A DNA stretch of 64,000 bases from Chondrosia reniformis (lineage: Eukaryota; Porifera; Demospongiae; Chondrillida; Chondrillidae), in assembly GCA_947172415.1 (NCBI GenBank), contig OX359201.1, forward strand, positions 3,286,001 to 3,350,000, given 5' to 3'. Below, piece by piece: positions 35,823 to 46,432 of the stretch; the stretch's first letter is position 1, and each line of letters opens with the position of its first letter. The position numbers were made by a program, and so were the translations under genes. Below the pieces are notes generated by a model that searched no databases, was not told the origin of the DNA, and worked only from the letters and a program-made list of their open reading frames with translations.

Positions 35823-38471
35823 ATGACAAGTACAAAGTATAGAGATAGGATACCGGCTGGGAGGTCGCCCGGGTTAACAAGCTCCCCGTCATTAGGTAAA
35901 GGTAGGGTGCCTGGTGATGAAAAGTTAGCTAACTCTCCCCCATCTGTAGGTAGAGGGGTGCCTACTGGTGGGCAAGCTAGCCCCTCACTAGTTAAGAAGT
36001 GTAGCAATAAGCGGTGTAAAACATGTCCCTCTTTAGTTACTGGCCCTACTTTTAAGAGTTCAGTTACTGGCAGGACCTATCAAGTCCGTAGCCCTTGTGG
36101 TCCTCTAGGATGCCAGAGTAGGAATGTTGTGTATCTTATTACTTGTAAACAATGTGATGTACAGTATGTAGGAGAAACCTCTCAGATGCTTAGGAGTAGA
36201 ATGAACAACCATAGGACTAGTACCAAAGGTTTTAAGCCACTGTATCTTTACAATCACTTTAATTCTGATAACCATAGTTTTGATGATGCCTTGATTATGC
36301 CCATAGAACAGATACCTGAGACACCTAATTCTACTAGCCTCAGACTACTGAGAGAAGCGTTCTGGTACAAGGAACTCTGCTCTATTTACCCATATGGACT
36401 TAACGATAACATTAAAGGCGTTGGCAATATTTCAAAACTTAAAAAAGAAATCATCGTATGGAACCTTTTTAATCGCTTATCTCATAAAAGACAGCATCGC
36501 CGCTCCAATCTAAAATCGACAGGCAGTAGTAATAACGCTGCCTACGACCCTGAATGGCTCAAAGAACGACTACCACTTTACAAAAACGTTGGCTTTCTAG
36601 CCAAACTTAAACGTGATACTTTTGCATTACCAGCTCGACACCTTCATCGTTTGTTAAACTCGGTACAATGTCTCATCGATACCCCAGAAACACCTTTTCC
36701 GCTTAGACTTATGCTAATGATTAAAGACGTTATTAAAGCACGCGCTTCAGCCAGCCTTCCCAAACACCCAACGAAAACGACAAGTCTAGAAGGGTTTCTT
36801 AAAATCGTGTTTCATAATAAAGGTGTAGAAAAAATAGGCCTCTCAGGTATCTTAAACCAAAAGTTAGTGTTAGAAACTGTCCCACCCTTTATACATAACA
36901 AAGAGCCCCCATGTGTAGTATATAAGTATACCCAACCAATAGGACCTCAAATCTTTAACTTTTCACAAGCCTCCAAGTCAGATGTTTTTAGAAAACCAGA
37001 ACCATGTGAGTGTCACAAGTCCCCCTTCATTTACAAGCCCCTAGGCCATGTTTTAACAGGTCATCTACGTATTGTTAGTAACCCAAAACTTAGAAAACTT
37101 CTTAAGAAAGGACCAAAATTTAGAGAACCTAATAACTTTAATTGGGTAACTGCTTTAAAAATGTGTAAGGAAGGTCTTAGAAAATATAAGATTACCTGGG
37201 CCCGTAGAGAAAATGTATCTACTTCTGTATTTAGTGAGTGGGAAAATGCTGTACTTAAGAAAATTAATGATAGGATCTCTAAGCTGTCTAAATCGTATAC
37301 CAAATCCTCAGTAGCCAAGAAGACCCTTACTTGCCCTAAAATTAAGAAATTCTTAGCAGACCTACATGATAAGTATGTTATAGCCCCTGCCGATAAGGCC
37401 TCTAATAATATAATTTTTATATGTAAGTCCTACTATAGACAAATTATTAATGAAGAACTAGGCAGTACCTCCACTTATGCTAAATGTGCAGTAGAACCCC
37501 AACAGTTAATTAGGAAACACATAGATTTCTTAAAACTAGAGAACTTAGAACCTAAACCAGACTGGTGTGACCTTCCCTCTTTTTACTGGATGCCTAAGCT
37601 ACATAAGAACCCTTATAGCTACAGATTCATAGCCGCCTCTCACAAATGTACTACCAAACCCCTTTCTAGATTTCTAAATTCGGCGCTCAGACTAATTCTC
37701 AAACATTTTAGAGAATACTGCCTAGGTATATATAGGAATACTGGTGTTAATGCCTTTTGGATAGTAGAAAACTCACTAGAAGTCTTAGATAGTCTTAGGT
37801 CTATACCCACTAGAAAAGCCCAGCTAGCTAGTTTTGATTTTTCTACATTATATACAGCGATCCCCCATAATCTACTAAAAGATAAGATTACTAACCTAAT
37901 TCATAGTGCCTATACCTGTAGAAAGTCCCAATATATAGAAGTCTGTCAGGATAAAGCCTTTTGGTCTAACAATGTCTCCAATAAAGCAGTCACAGCTGTT
38001 CATTTAGTAGACCTCTTTAATTACCTTATTGACAACATTTATGTATGTGTAGATGGTTCTGTATTTAAGCAATGTGTAGGTATCCCTATGGGTACTGACT
38101 GTGCCCCTGTAGTTGCTAATCTTTTTCTGTTTGCCTATGAGTATGAGTTTATGAAAGGACTACTTAAGGATAACATCACCCTAGCTATTAAATTTTCCAA
38201 TACTTATAGGTATATTGATGACCTTTTATGTATTAACAACAAGGATTTTGAACTGTCAATTAGTGATATTTACCCCAAAGAACTTATTCTTAAAAAGACA
38301 AATACCAGCCCTAAAAAATCCCCCTTTTTAGACTTAGATATAACCATTACTAACAATCAATTTATCACTAAAGTATATGATAAGCGAGAGGACTTTAACT
38401 TTAATATAGTAAATTTCCCCCATTTAGATAGTAATATTCCTAATACCCCAGCCTATGGTGTCTTTATTTAA
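35823..38471 (+). CDS. Penelope-like GIY-YIG endonuclease / reverse transcriptase, C-terminus cut by a premature stop
   Basis: 882 residues. Residues 1-90 are basic and Pro/Ser-rich. GIY-YIG endonuclease spans about 101-195: VVYLITCKQC and QYVGET, with the CCHH set Cys108, Cys111, His130 and His145, Arg124, and a probable catalytic Glu178 in LREAFW before YPYGLN. A linker with CEC at 395-397 matches the CxC motif of N-terminal-endonuclease Penelope elements. Reverse transcriptase: APADKASN (521-528), PKLHK (591-595), motif A FDFSTLYTAIPH (671-682), motif B GIPMGTD (753-759), motif C YRYIDDLL (795-802, Asp799/Asp800), and a motif D-like region near 820-840. TAA at 38469-38471 replaces a Ser codon of copy 1. 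All catalytic residues remain, but the thumb is lost. The product would nick target DNA and reverse-transcribe element RNA there. Confidence 0.88.
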   Translation: MTSTKYRDRIPAGRSPGLTSSPSLGKGRVPGDEKLANSPPSVGRGVPTGGQASPSLVKKCSNKRCKTCPSLVTGPTFKSSVTGRTYQVRSPCGPLGCQSRNVVYLITCKQCDVQYVGETSQMLRSRMNNHRTSTKGFKPLYLYNHFNSDNHSFDDALIMPIEQIPETPNSTSLRLLREAFWYKELCSIYPYGLNDNIKGVGNISKLKKEIIVWNLFNRLSHKRQHRRSNLKSTGSSNNAAYDPEWLKERLPLYKNVGFLAKLKRDTFALPARHLHRLLNSVQCLIDTPETPFPLRLMLMIKDVIKARASASLPKHPTKTTSLEGFLKIVFHNKGVEKIGLSGILNQKLVLETVPPFIHNKEPPCVVYKYTQPIGPQIFNFSQASKSDVFRKPEPCECHKSPFIYKPLGHVLTGHLRIVSNPKLRKLLKKGPKFREPNNFNWVTALKMCKEGLRKYKITWARRENVSTSVFSEWENAVLKKINDRISKLSKSYTKSSVAKKTLTCPKIKKFLADLHDKYVIAPADKASNNIIFICKSYYRQIINEELGSTSTYAKCAVEPQQLIRKHIDFLKLENLEPKPDWCDLPSFYWMPKLHKNPYSYRFIAASHKCTTKPLSRFLNSALRLILKHFREYCLGIYRNTGVNAFWIVENSLEVLDSLRSIPTRKAQLASFDFSTLYTAIPHNLLKDKITNLIHSAYTCRKSQYIEVCQDKAFWSNNVSNKAVTAVHLVDLFNYLIDNIYVCVDGSVFKQCVGIPMGTDCAPVVANLFLFAYEYEFMKGLLKDNITLAIKFSNTYRYIDDLLCINNKDFELSISDIYPKELILKKTNTSPKKSPFLDLDITITNNQFITKVYDKREDFNFNIVNFPHLDSNIPNTPAYGVFI

Positions 38472-38744
38472 CAACTAATTAGGTATTCTAGAATATGTAG
38501 TGACTTCTCCAGTTTTCAGGCTAAAAGTTTGCAGTTATGCAGTAGGCTTATTAAGCAGGGTTACAAATACTTTAAGCTAAAATCAACCTTTAAAACCTTC
38601 CTATCCCGGCAGCCTCTAGTTAGAATCAAGTATAAGCAAAAAGTAGCTAGTATGCTTAAGGACTGTCTTGTGTTACCCCATATTGTGTTACCCCACCTCC
38701 AAAGAAATGTTACTACTAGAAGACCTAAGGGTAGACTTACGTAA
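38472..38744 (+). pseudogene. Untranslated C-terminal tail of the Penelope-like protein
   Basis: The same frame continues from the premature stop for 90 codons to TAA at 38742-38744. It includes a QLIRYSRICSDF-like segment typical of the region after motif D, and a basic C-terminus ending RRPKGRLT. Copy 1 is open across the point of this stop but has its own stop 19 codons further on. The ancestral protein was therefore about 973 residues. Confidence 0.8.
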
Positions 38745-38901
38745 TATGTCCTACTTGTGTCTATAGTTATGCTGAGTCTGTTTTACCTGTACAAGCAAGA
38801 TTACTAATAGATTTATAATTAATTCATAAAAGTTAATTGGACCTACATTCCTTTCATAAAATTAAATTTCATCATGTGTCTTAGTTAACACCTTATTTAA
38901 C

Positions 38902-38930
38902 TTTTGGCGCCAAAATAGTGTATATAAGGC
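38902..38930 (+). promoter_or_regulatory. E2F-like palindrome and TATA box in the pseudo-LTR region
   Basis: The perfect 14-bp palindrome TTTTGGCGCCAAAA (38902-38915) matches an E2F-type site. It is followed by TATATAAGGC at 38921-38930. Conserved in copy 1. In tandemly arranged Penelope-like elements such a promoter in the 3' repeat would drive a downstream copy. Confidence 0.5.
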
Positions 38931-39156
38931 CCCTAGATTTAGCATAGTGAGCCAAGGATTCACAGAAGATCAAGATAAAGAAAAAGACAAAGACTCCCAG
39001 GATCACTGATGAAGGGTGGAATTCCCAGAAACGGCTGTCTGACCCAGTGGAGAAGAAGATGAAAGAAGGGAAAAGAAGGAAGAAAAGACTACTGTATCTT
39101 CATCTAAAGCTCTCTTTAGGTTTAGTTCCCCTATAGGCTGTTTTACAGAATAGGCA

Positions 39157-39193
39157 TATAGCATGTAGGAAAATGGTATCTTAGATTTTTCAT
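39157..39193 (+). repeat. 3' terminal 37-bp direct repeat
   Basis: Matches 35657-35693 exactly and defines the 3' end of the element before satellite resumes. Confidence 0.7.
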
Positions 39194-42110
39194 ACATTTA
39201 GTTACTAGTACATGCAACTAGTACATCTAACTAGTAACTGCAAAAAGTAAATATAACTAATACACACAACCAAAAGACACAAGTACTGCATAAAAGTAGT
39301 ATATATATCTATAAACAATTAGCACATACAACTGGCACATACAACTACTACATACATCTAGTTAATAGTACATTCAACAATTACACACAACTAGTTCATA
39401 GAAGTAGTACACACATCTAGTACATACAGCTAGTACATACAATAAATACATACAGATAGTTACTAGTTCATACAACTAGTACATACAAATAGTGCATGCA
39501 ACTAGTATCTAGTACATAAAACTAGTACATACAACGAGTACATACAACTAGTACAAATAGTTAGTACATACAACTAGTACAAATAGTTAGTACATACAAC
39601 TAGTACATACATCTAATTACTAGTACATGCAACTAGTAACTACAACTAGTACATTTAACCATTATACACAACTATTACATACAACTAGTACATAAATCTA
39701 CATACAACTAGTGCATTCCATTAGTACATACAACTACTTATTAGTAAATATAACTAGTACATACAGGAATTACATACAACTAGTACATACAAGTAGGACA
39801 TACAGCTACACAAAACTAGTATATACATAGATCTAGTAAATACAATTAGTACATTCAGACAGTTATTAGTACATACAACTAGTACATACAACCAGAATAT
39901 ACAACTATACAACTAGTACAAACAACTAGTACATACAACTAGTACATACAACTAGTACATACATATAGTTACTAGCACATGCAACTGGTATATACAACTA
40001 GTACAACGAACTAGTACACACAACTAGTAATTAAAACCAGTAAATATTACTTGTACATATAACCATAATATACAAGTAGTACATACAAGTAGTACATATA
40101 TCTACCTACAACAAGTTCATGCAACTAGTACATACAATTAGTACAAACAGATGTTAACCAGAACATACAACTAGAACATAAAACAAATATATACAACTAG
40201 TACATATATACAGTACATATGTATAGTACATACAACTAGAACCTCCAACTGGTAAATATGACCTAGTCCTAATTCATTCAACTAGAACATACAACTAGTA
40301 ATGAGTACTTACAAGTAGTACGTACAACTTGTACATTCAACTAGTACATACAATGAGAACATACAGCTAGTACATACAACTTTTACATAAAACTACATAC
40401 AACTATTACATACAGCTATTACATACAACGAGTACATACAGCTAGTACATTCAATTATATAGTATATATAACTAGTTCATAGGACAGTTCCTAGTACTTA
40501 AAACTAGTACATGGAACTAGTTAATACAACTAGTAAATATAACTAGTACATACAACACTTACACACAGCTAGTACATACACCTAGTATCTAGAACATAAA
40601 TGTAGTATATACAACTAGTACATACAACTGGTTCATACAACTATATAGTACATACAACTAGTCCATACATTTAGTTACTTCTACATGTAACCAGTACATA
40701 CAACTAGTACAAAAATCTAGTAACTACAACTAGTAAATATACTTAGTACATACAACCATTAGAATCAACAAGTAAATACAAGTAGTACATATTTTTACAT
40801 AAAACTAGTTCATACAACTAGTACACACAATTAGTACATACAAATAGTTTCTAGTACATACAAATAGTACACACACCTAGTACGGACAACTAGTACATAC
40901 AGCTAGTACATACAATTAGTACACACAACTAGAACATATAACTAGTACATAAACTAGTTACTAGTATATACAACTAGTACATACAACTAGAGCCTACAAC
41001 AAGTACATAGAACTAGTTACCAGTACATACAACTAGAACATACAACTAGTACAAACAACTAGTAACTACCACTAGTAAATAAAACTAGTATATGCAATTA
41101 GTACATATATCTACATACAACTAGTACATACAACTAGTGCATACAACTAGTGCATACAACTAGTTAAAACAGATTGTTACTAGTATATAAGACTAGTACA
41201 TATATCTAGTACATACAACTAATACATATGTCTAATATATACAACTAGTTACTAATACATACAACTAGTACATACAACTAATAAATACAACTAGTACACA
41301 CAACTAGTTCATCCAAGTAGTACATATAATTTCATACACCTAGTACATAAAACTAGTACAAACAATTAGTACATACCTCTAGTTACTAGTACATTCAACT
41401 AGTAAATATATACAACTACTAAATACAACTAGTACATACAATTAGTATATACAGATAGTTACTATTACATACAATTGGTACGTGCAACTAGTACATACAT
41501 ACAACTAGTACATATAACTCGTACACACAACTAGTTACTATTACATAGAACAATTACACACACCTAGTACTTACAAGTAGATTATATAACCACATAAAAC
41601 TAGTACATTCAACTAGTACATACAACTAGTAAATACAGATTCTTACTAGGACATACAACTAGTACATACAACTCCCACAAACAACTAGTAAATATAAATA
41701 GTACATGCAACTACTTACTACTACATATAACTAGTACATGCAACTGCTTACTAGTACATGCAACTAGTACATAGTACCAGCGCATACAACTAATTCATAC
41801 GACCAGTACTACAATTAGCTCATAGAACTAATACATATAACCAGCACATATGGCTAGTTCATATGAATAGTACACATACCTAGCACATACAACTAGTACA
41901 TATAATCAGTACATACACATATAACTAGTACATATGTATAGTACAAAAAATTAGAACATACTACTAGTACATATATACAACTGATATATATACAACTAGT
42001 ATATATAACAAGTACATAAAACTGTTACATACAACTGGAACATACAACTAGCACAAACCTAGTAATTACAATTAGTACATACAATTAGAACATGCAACTA
42101 CTACTTACAA
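39194..42110 (+). repeat. 13-bp satellite block 19 (plus)
   Basis: Plus-oriented satellite ending at the second strand-switch junction. No gene is visible. Confidence 0.92.
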
Positions 42111-42240
42111 TTGAGTACATACAACTAGAACTTCCAACTAGTGAATATAAGAAGAGCTAGTTTATTATTATAGTGATTATTTCTGATTATTTATATGTAC
42201 TGGCTATATGTAGTAGTTGTGTGTACTAGTTATATGTACT
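42111..42240. other. Strand-switch junction J2 of the satellite
   Basis: Reverse complement of about 5430-5560 including the non-satellite spacer (GTTTATTATTATAGTGATT). The homology extends into the satellite on both sides, so both flanks of J1 and J2 are paired in inverted orientation. Confidence 0.8.
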
Positions 42241-43170
42241 AGTTTTATGTATTAGTTGTATGTACTAGTTGAATTTACTAGATGTATGTACTAGTTATAT
42301 GTTCTAATTATTAGTTGTATGAACTAGTTATATGTACTAGGTTGTAGTTGTAGGCACTAGTTTTATGTACTACTTATATGTAATATGTGTATGTACTAAT
42401 TATATGTACTAGTTAAATTTTTATGTATTAGTTATATGTAATAGGTGTGTGTACTAGTTATATGTACTAGTTGCAAGTACTAGTTGTATTCACTAGTTGT
42501 ATGGACTAGTACTAGCTATATTTACTAGTTGTAGGTACTAGTTGTATGTACTAGGTTTATGTATTTGTTGTAGATTGTTGTACTAGTTATACTAGGTACT
42601 AGGAAGGTACTAGTCTTATGTACTAGAAACTAGTTTTATGTACTAGTTGTGTGTACTAGTTATATGTACTAGTTGGGTACTATTTATAGGTACTAGTTGA
42701 ATAAGTTCTAGTACTAGTAAAATTAGGTACTAGGTAGGTACTAGTTGTAAGTACTAATTGCATATACTAGTTGTATGAACTAGTTGTATACCAGTTGTAT
42801 GTACTAGTTTTATGTGCTAGTTGTATCAACTAGTAATATGTTCTAGAACAAGTTATTTTTAATCGTTATATTTACTAGTTGTATGTACTAGTACAAGTTA
42901 TATATATTAGTTATATTTACCAGTTATATTTACTTGATGTTTGTACTGGTCGTATGTACTAGTTGTAAGTACTAGTTGTAGCACTAATTGTAAGGACTAA
43001 TTGTATGTACTAGTTGTATATAGTAGTGGAGTTGTATTTACTATTTGTATGTACTAGTTATATGTTTGTGAACTAGTTATATGTACTAGTTGTATGCACT
43101 AGCTGTATGTACTAGTTGTACTTACTATTTATATTTACTAAATATATGTGTAGGTAATAGGTATATGTAC
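42241..43170 (-). repeat. 13-bp satellite block 20 (minus), first unit of a ~1.65-kb direct duplication
   Basis: Minus-oriented satellite. 42200-42700 recurs in order at 43850-44465, for example at TTCTAATTATTAGTTGTATG. Confidence 0.88.
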
Positions 43171-43484
43171 CACTTGGGGGGTGCTGGTGGCCTGGAAGCT
43201 AGAAGCAAAAGCTTAAAAGCCAAGAAACAATGGGATGGCCTGAGCTCACCACCAGGGCAGAGAAGAAAAAAGAAAGAAAGAAAGGAAGAAAAGTGGCACC
43301 CCCTACCATCAACATCTGCCCAAACTGATTACTGAATGATTAACTATTAACTGATCTGTGTATATGTGTATGTGTTGATATTTACTTTAATTTCTGGACA
43401 TTAAAACTGGGCCCCATGAAAAGTAGCCCTGGCTAATTGGGCATCCCAGTATAAATAAGATAAGTAAAGTAAAGTAAAGTAAAG
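43171..43484 (+). mobile_element. Retroposon 3' end with (AAGTA)n tail
   Basis: A GC-richer insert opening CACTTGGGGGGTGCTGGTGG, with a purine-rich middle and an end TATAAATAAGATAAGTAAAG followed by AAGTA repeats. TATGTAC flanks both sides (43164-43170 and 43485-43491) as a possible target-site duplication, although this word is common in the satellite. The plus-strand frame from 43090 to 43335 ends within it and could be the extreme C-terminus of a LINE protein. Family not recognised. Confidence 0.6.
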
Positions 43485-44475
43485 TATGTACTAGCTGTAT
43501 GTATATACTGGTTGTATGTACTAATTGCACCTACTAGTTGTCATGTACTATTACTAGTTATATTTACTAGTTGTAGATGCTAGTTGTATGTACAAGTTGT
43601 ATGTGGTAGTTGTATGTACTAATTGTATGTACTAATTGTATGTACTAGTTGTATGTACTAGTTGTATGTACTAGATATGAACAAGTTCTATGTAGTAGTT
43701 GTATGCACTAGTTGTTTGTACTAGCTATGTATGTACTAGTTGTATGTACTAATTGTATGTACTAGTTGTATTTACTATATAGTTGTATGTCCTAGTTGTA
43801 TTTACTCGATGTATATACTATTTATATATACTGTTATATGTATGTAGTTGTGTGTACTAGTTATATGTACTAGTTGTATGTATTAGTTGTATGTACTAGT
43901 TGTATTTTCTAGATGTATGTACTAGTTATATGTTCTAATTATTAGTTGTATGAACTAGTTATATGTACTAGGTTGTAGTTGTAGGCACTAGTTTTATGTA
44001 CTACTTATATGTAATATGTGTATGAACTAATCATATGTACAAGTTAAATTTTTATGTATTAGTTATATGTAATAGGTGTGTGTACTAGTTATATGTACTA
44101 GTTGCAAGTACTAGTTGTATTCACTAGTTGTATGGACTAGTACTAGCTATATTTACTAGTTGTAGGTATTAGTTGTATGTGGTAGTTGTGTGTAGTAGTT
44201 CCATGTACAAATTATATGAACTAGTTGTGTGTTCTAGTTGTATGAATATACTAGTTGTATGTACTAGTTTTATGTACTTGTTGTAGATTGTTGTACTAGT
44301 TATACTAGGTACTAGGAAGGTACTAGTCGTATGTACTAGAAACTAGTTTTATGTACTAGTTGTATGTACTAGTTTTATGAACTAGTTGTATGTACTAGTT
44401 ATATGTACTAGTTGAGTACTATTTATAGGTACTAGTTGAATAAGTTCAAGTACTAGTAAAATTAGGTACTAAGTA
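43485..44475 (-). repeat. 13-bp satellite block 21 (minus), second duplicated unit
   Basis: Minus-oriented satellite. The second half repeats 42200-42700. It ends at AAGTAGGTATGTATATTATA where the tandem TATA/T-arm repeats begin. Confidence 0.88.
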
Positions 44476-45635
44476 GGTATGTATATTATATATTCATATA
44501 TTGCATATATATGTAAGGTTAAAGTGTATGTTATATAAATAGGACTTCATTTACATCGTATATTGTGTGACCAACGTGACCGATGATCTTACGGATGACA
44601 TCTTCTGGATACAGGGTACGAGGATGCCCTGATTCGATACCAGGCTGGGTCACCTGAAAAAAGAAAAAGTATACATCTTATATATGTGGTATATATCTTA
44701 TATACTATATATATAGTATATATCTTATATGTATATTATATATCTATATATTGCATAGATATGTAAGGTCAAAAGTGTATGTTATATAAACAGGACTTCA
44801 TTTACATCATATATTGGGTGACCAACGTGACCAATGATGTTATAGATGACATCTTCTGGATACGAGTTACCAGGATGACCTGGTTCGATACCAGGCTGCC
44901 CTGGTTCGATACCAGGCTGGGTCACCTGAAATAAGAAAAAAGTTAACATCTTATATATGTTATATATTTCTTATATATTACATATATATGTAGGGTCAAA
45001 AGTTTGTGTTATATAAATAGGACTTCATTTAGATCATATATTGGGTGACCACCGTGACCTATGATGTTATGGATGATATCTTCTGGATACAGGGTACAAG
45101 GATTCCCTGGTTCGATACCAGGCTGGGTCACCTGAAAAAAGAAAAAAGTTAACAACTTATATATGTTTTATATTTCTTATATATTACATATATATGTAGG
45201 GTCAAAAGTTTGTGTTATATAAAAAGGACTTCATTTACAACATATATTGAGGAAGCCACATGACCGATGATCTTACGGATGACATCTTCTGGATACAGGG
45301 TACGAGGATGCCCTGGTTCGATACCAGGCTGGATTACCTGAAAAAAGAAAAAATTATACATTTTATATATATGTTATATATCTTATATACTAGTATATAT
45401 CTTATATGTATATTATATATCTTATATATTGCATATATATGTAAGGTCAAAAGTGTATGTTATATAAATAGGACTTCATTTACATCATATATTGGGTGAC
45501 CAACGTGACCGATGATGTTACAATGACATATTCTGGATACAGGGTAGGAGGATGCCCTGGTTCGATACCAGGCTGGATCACCTCAAAAAAAGTATACTTC
45601 TTATATATGTGTTATATATCTTATATACTATATAT
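44476..45635 (+). repeat. Tandem array of ~5 units with TATA-like and tRNA T-arm-like motifs
   Basis: Units begin with GTAAGGTCAAAAGTGTATG or close variants at about 44513, 44762, 44991, 45196 and 45441 (spacings 249, 229, 205, 245). Each holds TTATATAAATAGGACTTCAT (a TATA-like box), then GGTGACCAACGTGACC or a variant, ATCTTCTGGATACAGGGTA, and CCTGGTTCGATACCAGG. The last is a 5-bp stem with a 7-base T-loop and an exact B box. Most units then have GGTCACC, which pairs with the initial GGTGACC as an acceptor stem would. Spacing (about 89 nt) and the lack of a clear A box argue against a standard tRNA. The open frames here are by-products. Confidence 0.7.
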
Positions 45636-45855
45636 AGTTACAGCAGGCGAGGAAGATGAAGAAAATGAAGATGAAGAAGATAATGAAAATGGGATATTTC
45701 AAAGTTTGTTCATTTGCTAGCAGAACACTGCCGGTCTATTTTTAAATATACACAGCTTTTTTGCCTATTTTGGATTTTCGGCCCTATACCAATCTATAGG
45801 GAAAACAAAACAATCTGTACCATCCCTACATAGAGAGCACTACTGTACTCTCTGA
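45636..45855 (+). mobile_element. Helitron-like element E4 (5'-truncated)
   Basis: Starts at AGTTACAGCAGGCGAGG, the point just before E1 breaks off. It contains the acidic-repeat coding segment ending near 45720, then the family 3' region and the terminal hairpin GAGAGCACTACTGTACTCTC followed by CTGA and host T. E1 and E4 look like complementary halves of one ancestral insertion in duplicated arms. Confidence 0.7.
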
Positions 45856-46432
45856 TACTAGTTATATATACTAGTTAAATTTACTAGTTTTATGTATATA
45901 CTAGCTGTGTTTACTAGTTTCAAGTTGTACGTACTAGTTTTATGCACTATATGGATGCACTATTTATATGTACTAGTTATATATTTATGTACTAGTTATA
46001 TGTAGTAGGTGTGTGTACTAGTTATAGGTCCTAGTTTTATGTACTCGTTCTATGTACTAGTTGTATGTAGTAGTTGTATGAACTAGTTGTATAGACTATG
46101 TGTATGTACTATTTATATGTACTAGTTATTGGTAGTAGGTGTTTGTACTATTTATATCTACTTGTCATATTTTTAAGTATTAGTTATATGTAGTAGGTGT
46201 GTGTACTAGTTATATGTACTAGTTGTATGTATATACTAGTTGTATGTACTAGTTGTATGTACTAGTTGTATGTACTAGTTTTATGAACTAGTTGTATGTA
46301 CTAGTTGTATGTACTAGGTGCATGTACTATGTGTATGTACTATTTATAAGCACCAGTTATATGTGTATATACTAGTTATATGCTTGTGTACTAGTTATCT
46401 CTACTAGTTGTATGCACTAGCTGTATGTACTA
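45856..46432 (-). repeat. 13-bp satellite block 22 (minus)
   Basis: Matches 10840-11670 in order, up to the insertion point of the TA-flanked element. Confidence 0.9.

Larger units (their letters stand above)
35657..39193 (+). mobile_element. Near-complete Penelope-like element with permuted domains (Naiad-like), copy 2
   Basis: 3537 bp. A 37-bp direct repeat (35657-35693 and 39157-39193, ending AGATTTTTCAT) bounds the element and resembles a truncated pseudo-LTR. A single long frame encodes an N-terminal GIY-YIG endonuclease, a CxC linker and a reverse transcriptase. This order is known for the N-terminal-endonuclease Penelope clade (Naiad/Chlamys). The 3' region carries an E2F-like palindrome and a TATA box. 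The target is the 13-bp satellite, consistent with the reported bias of that clade for simple repeats. Confidence 0.85.

Noticed and set aside
35747-36007. Minus-strand ORFs within the Penelope-like element (also 37061-37318 and 39003-39197)
   Set aside because: Antisense shadows of the long plus-strand coding region or its 3' tail; no motifs.
44815-44935. Canonical tRNA genes in the 44.5-45.6 kb tandem array
   Set aside because: T-arm and acceptor-like pairing exist, but there is no convincing A box or D arm, and the total is about 89 nt with three unpaired bases before the 3' acceptor strand.
45260-45720. Two plus-strand ORFs in the TATA/T-arm tandem array
   Set aside because: They translate the tandem units and TA-rich spacers, and are not conserved between units in frame. 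The second only becomes acidic where it enters E4.
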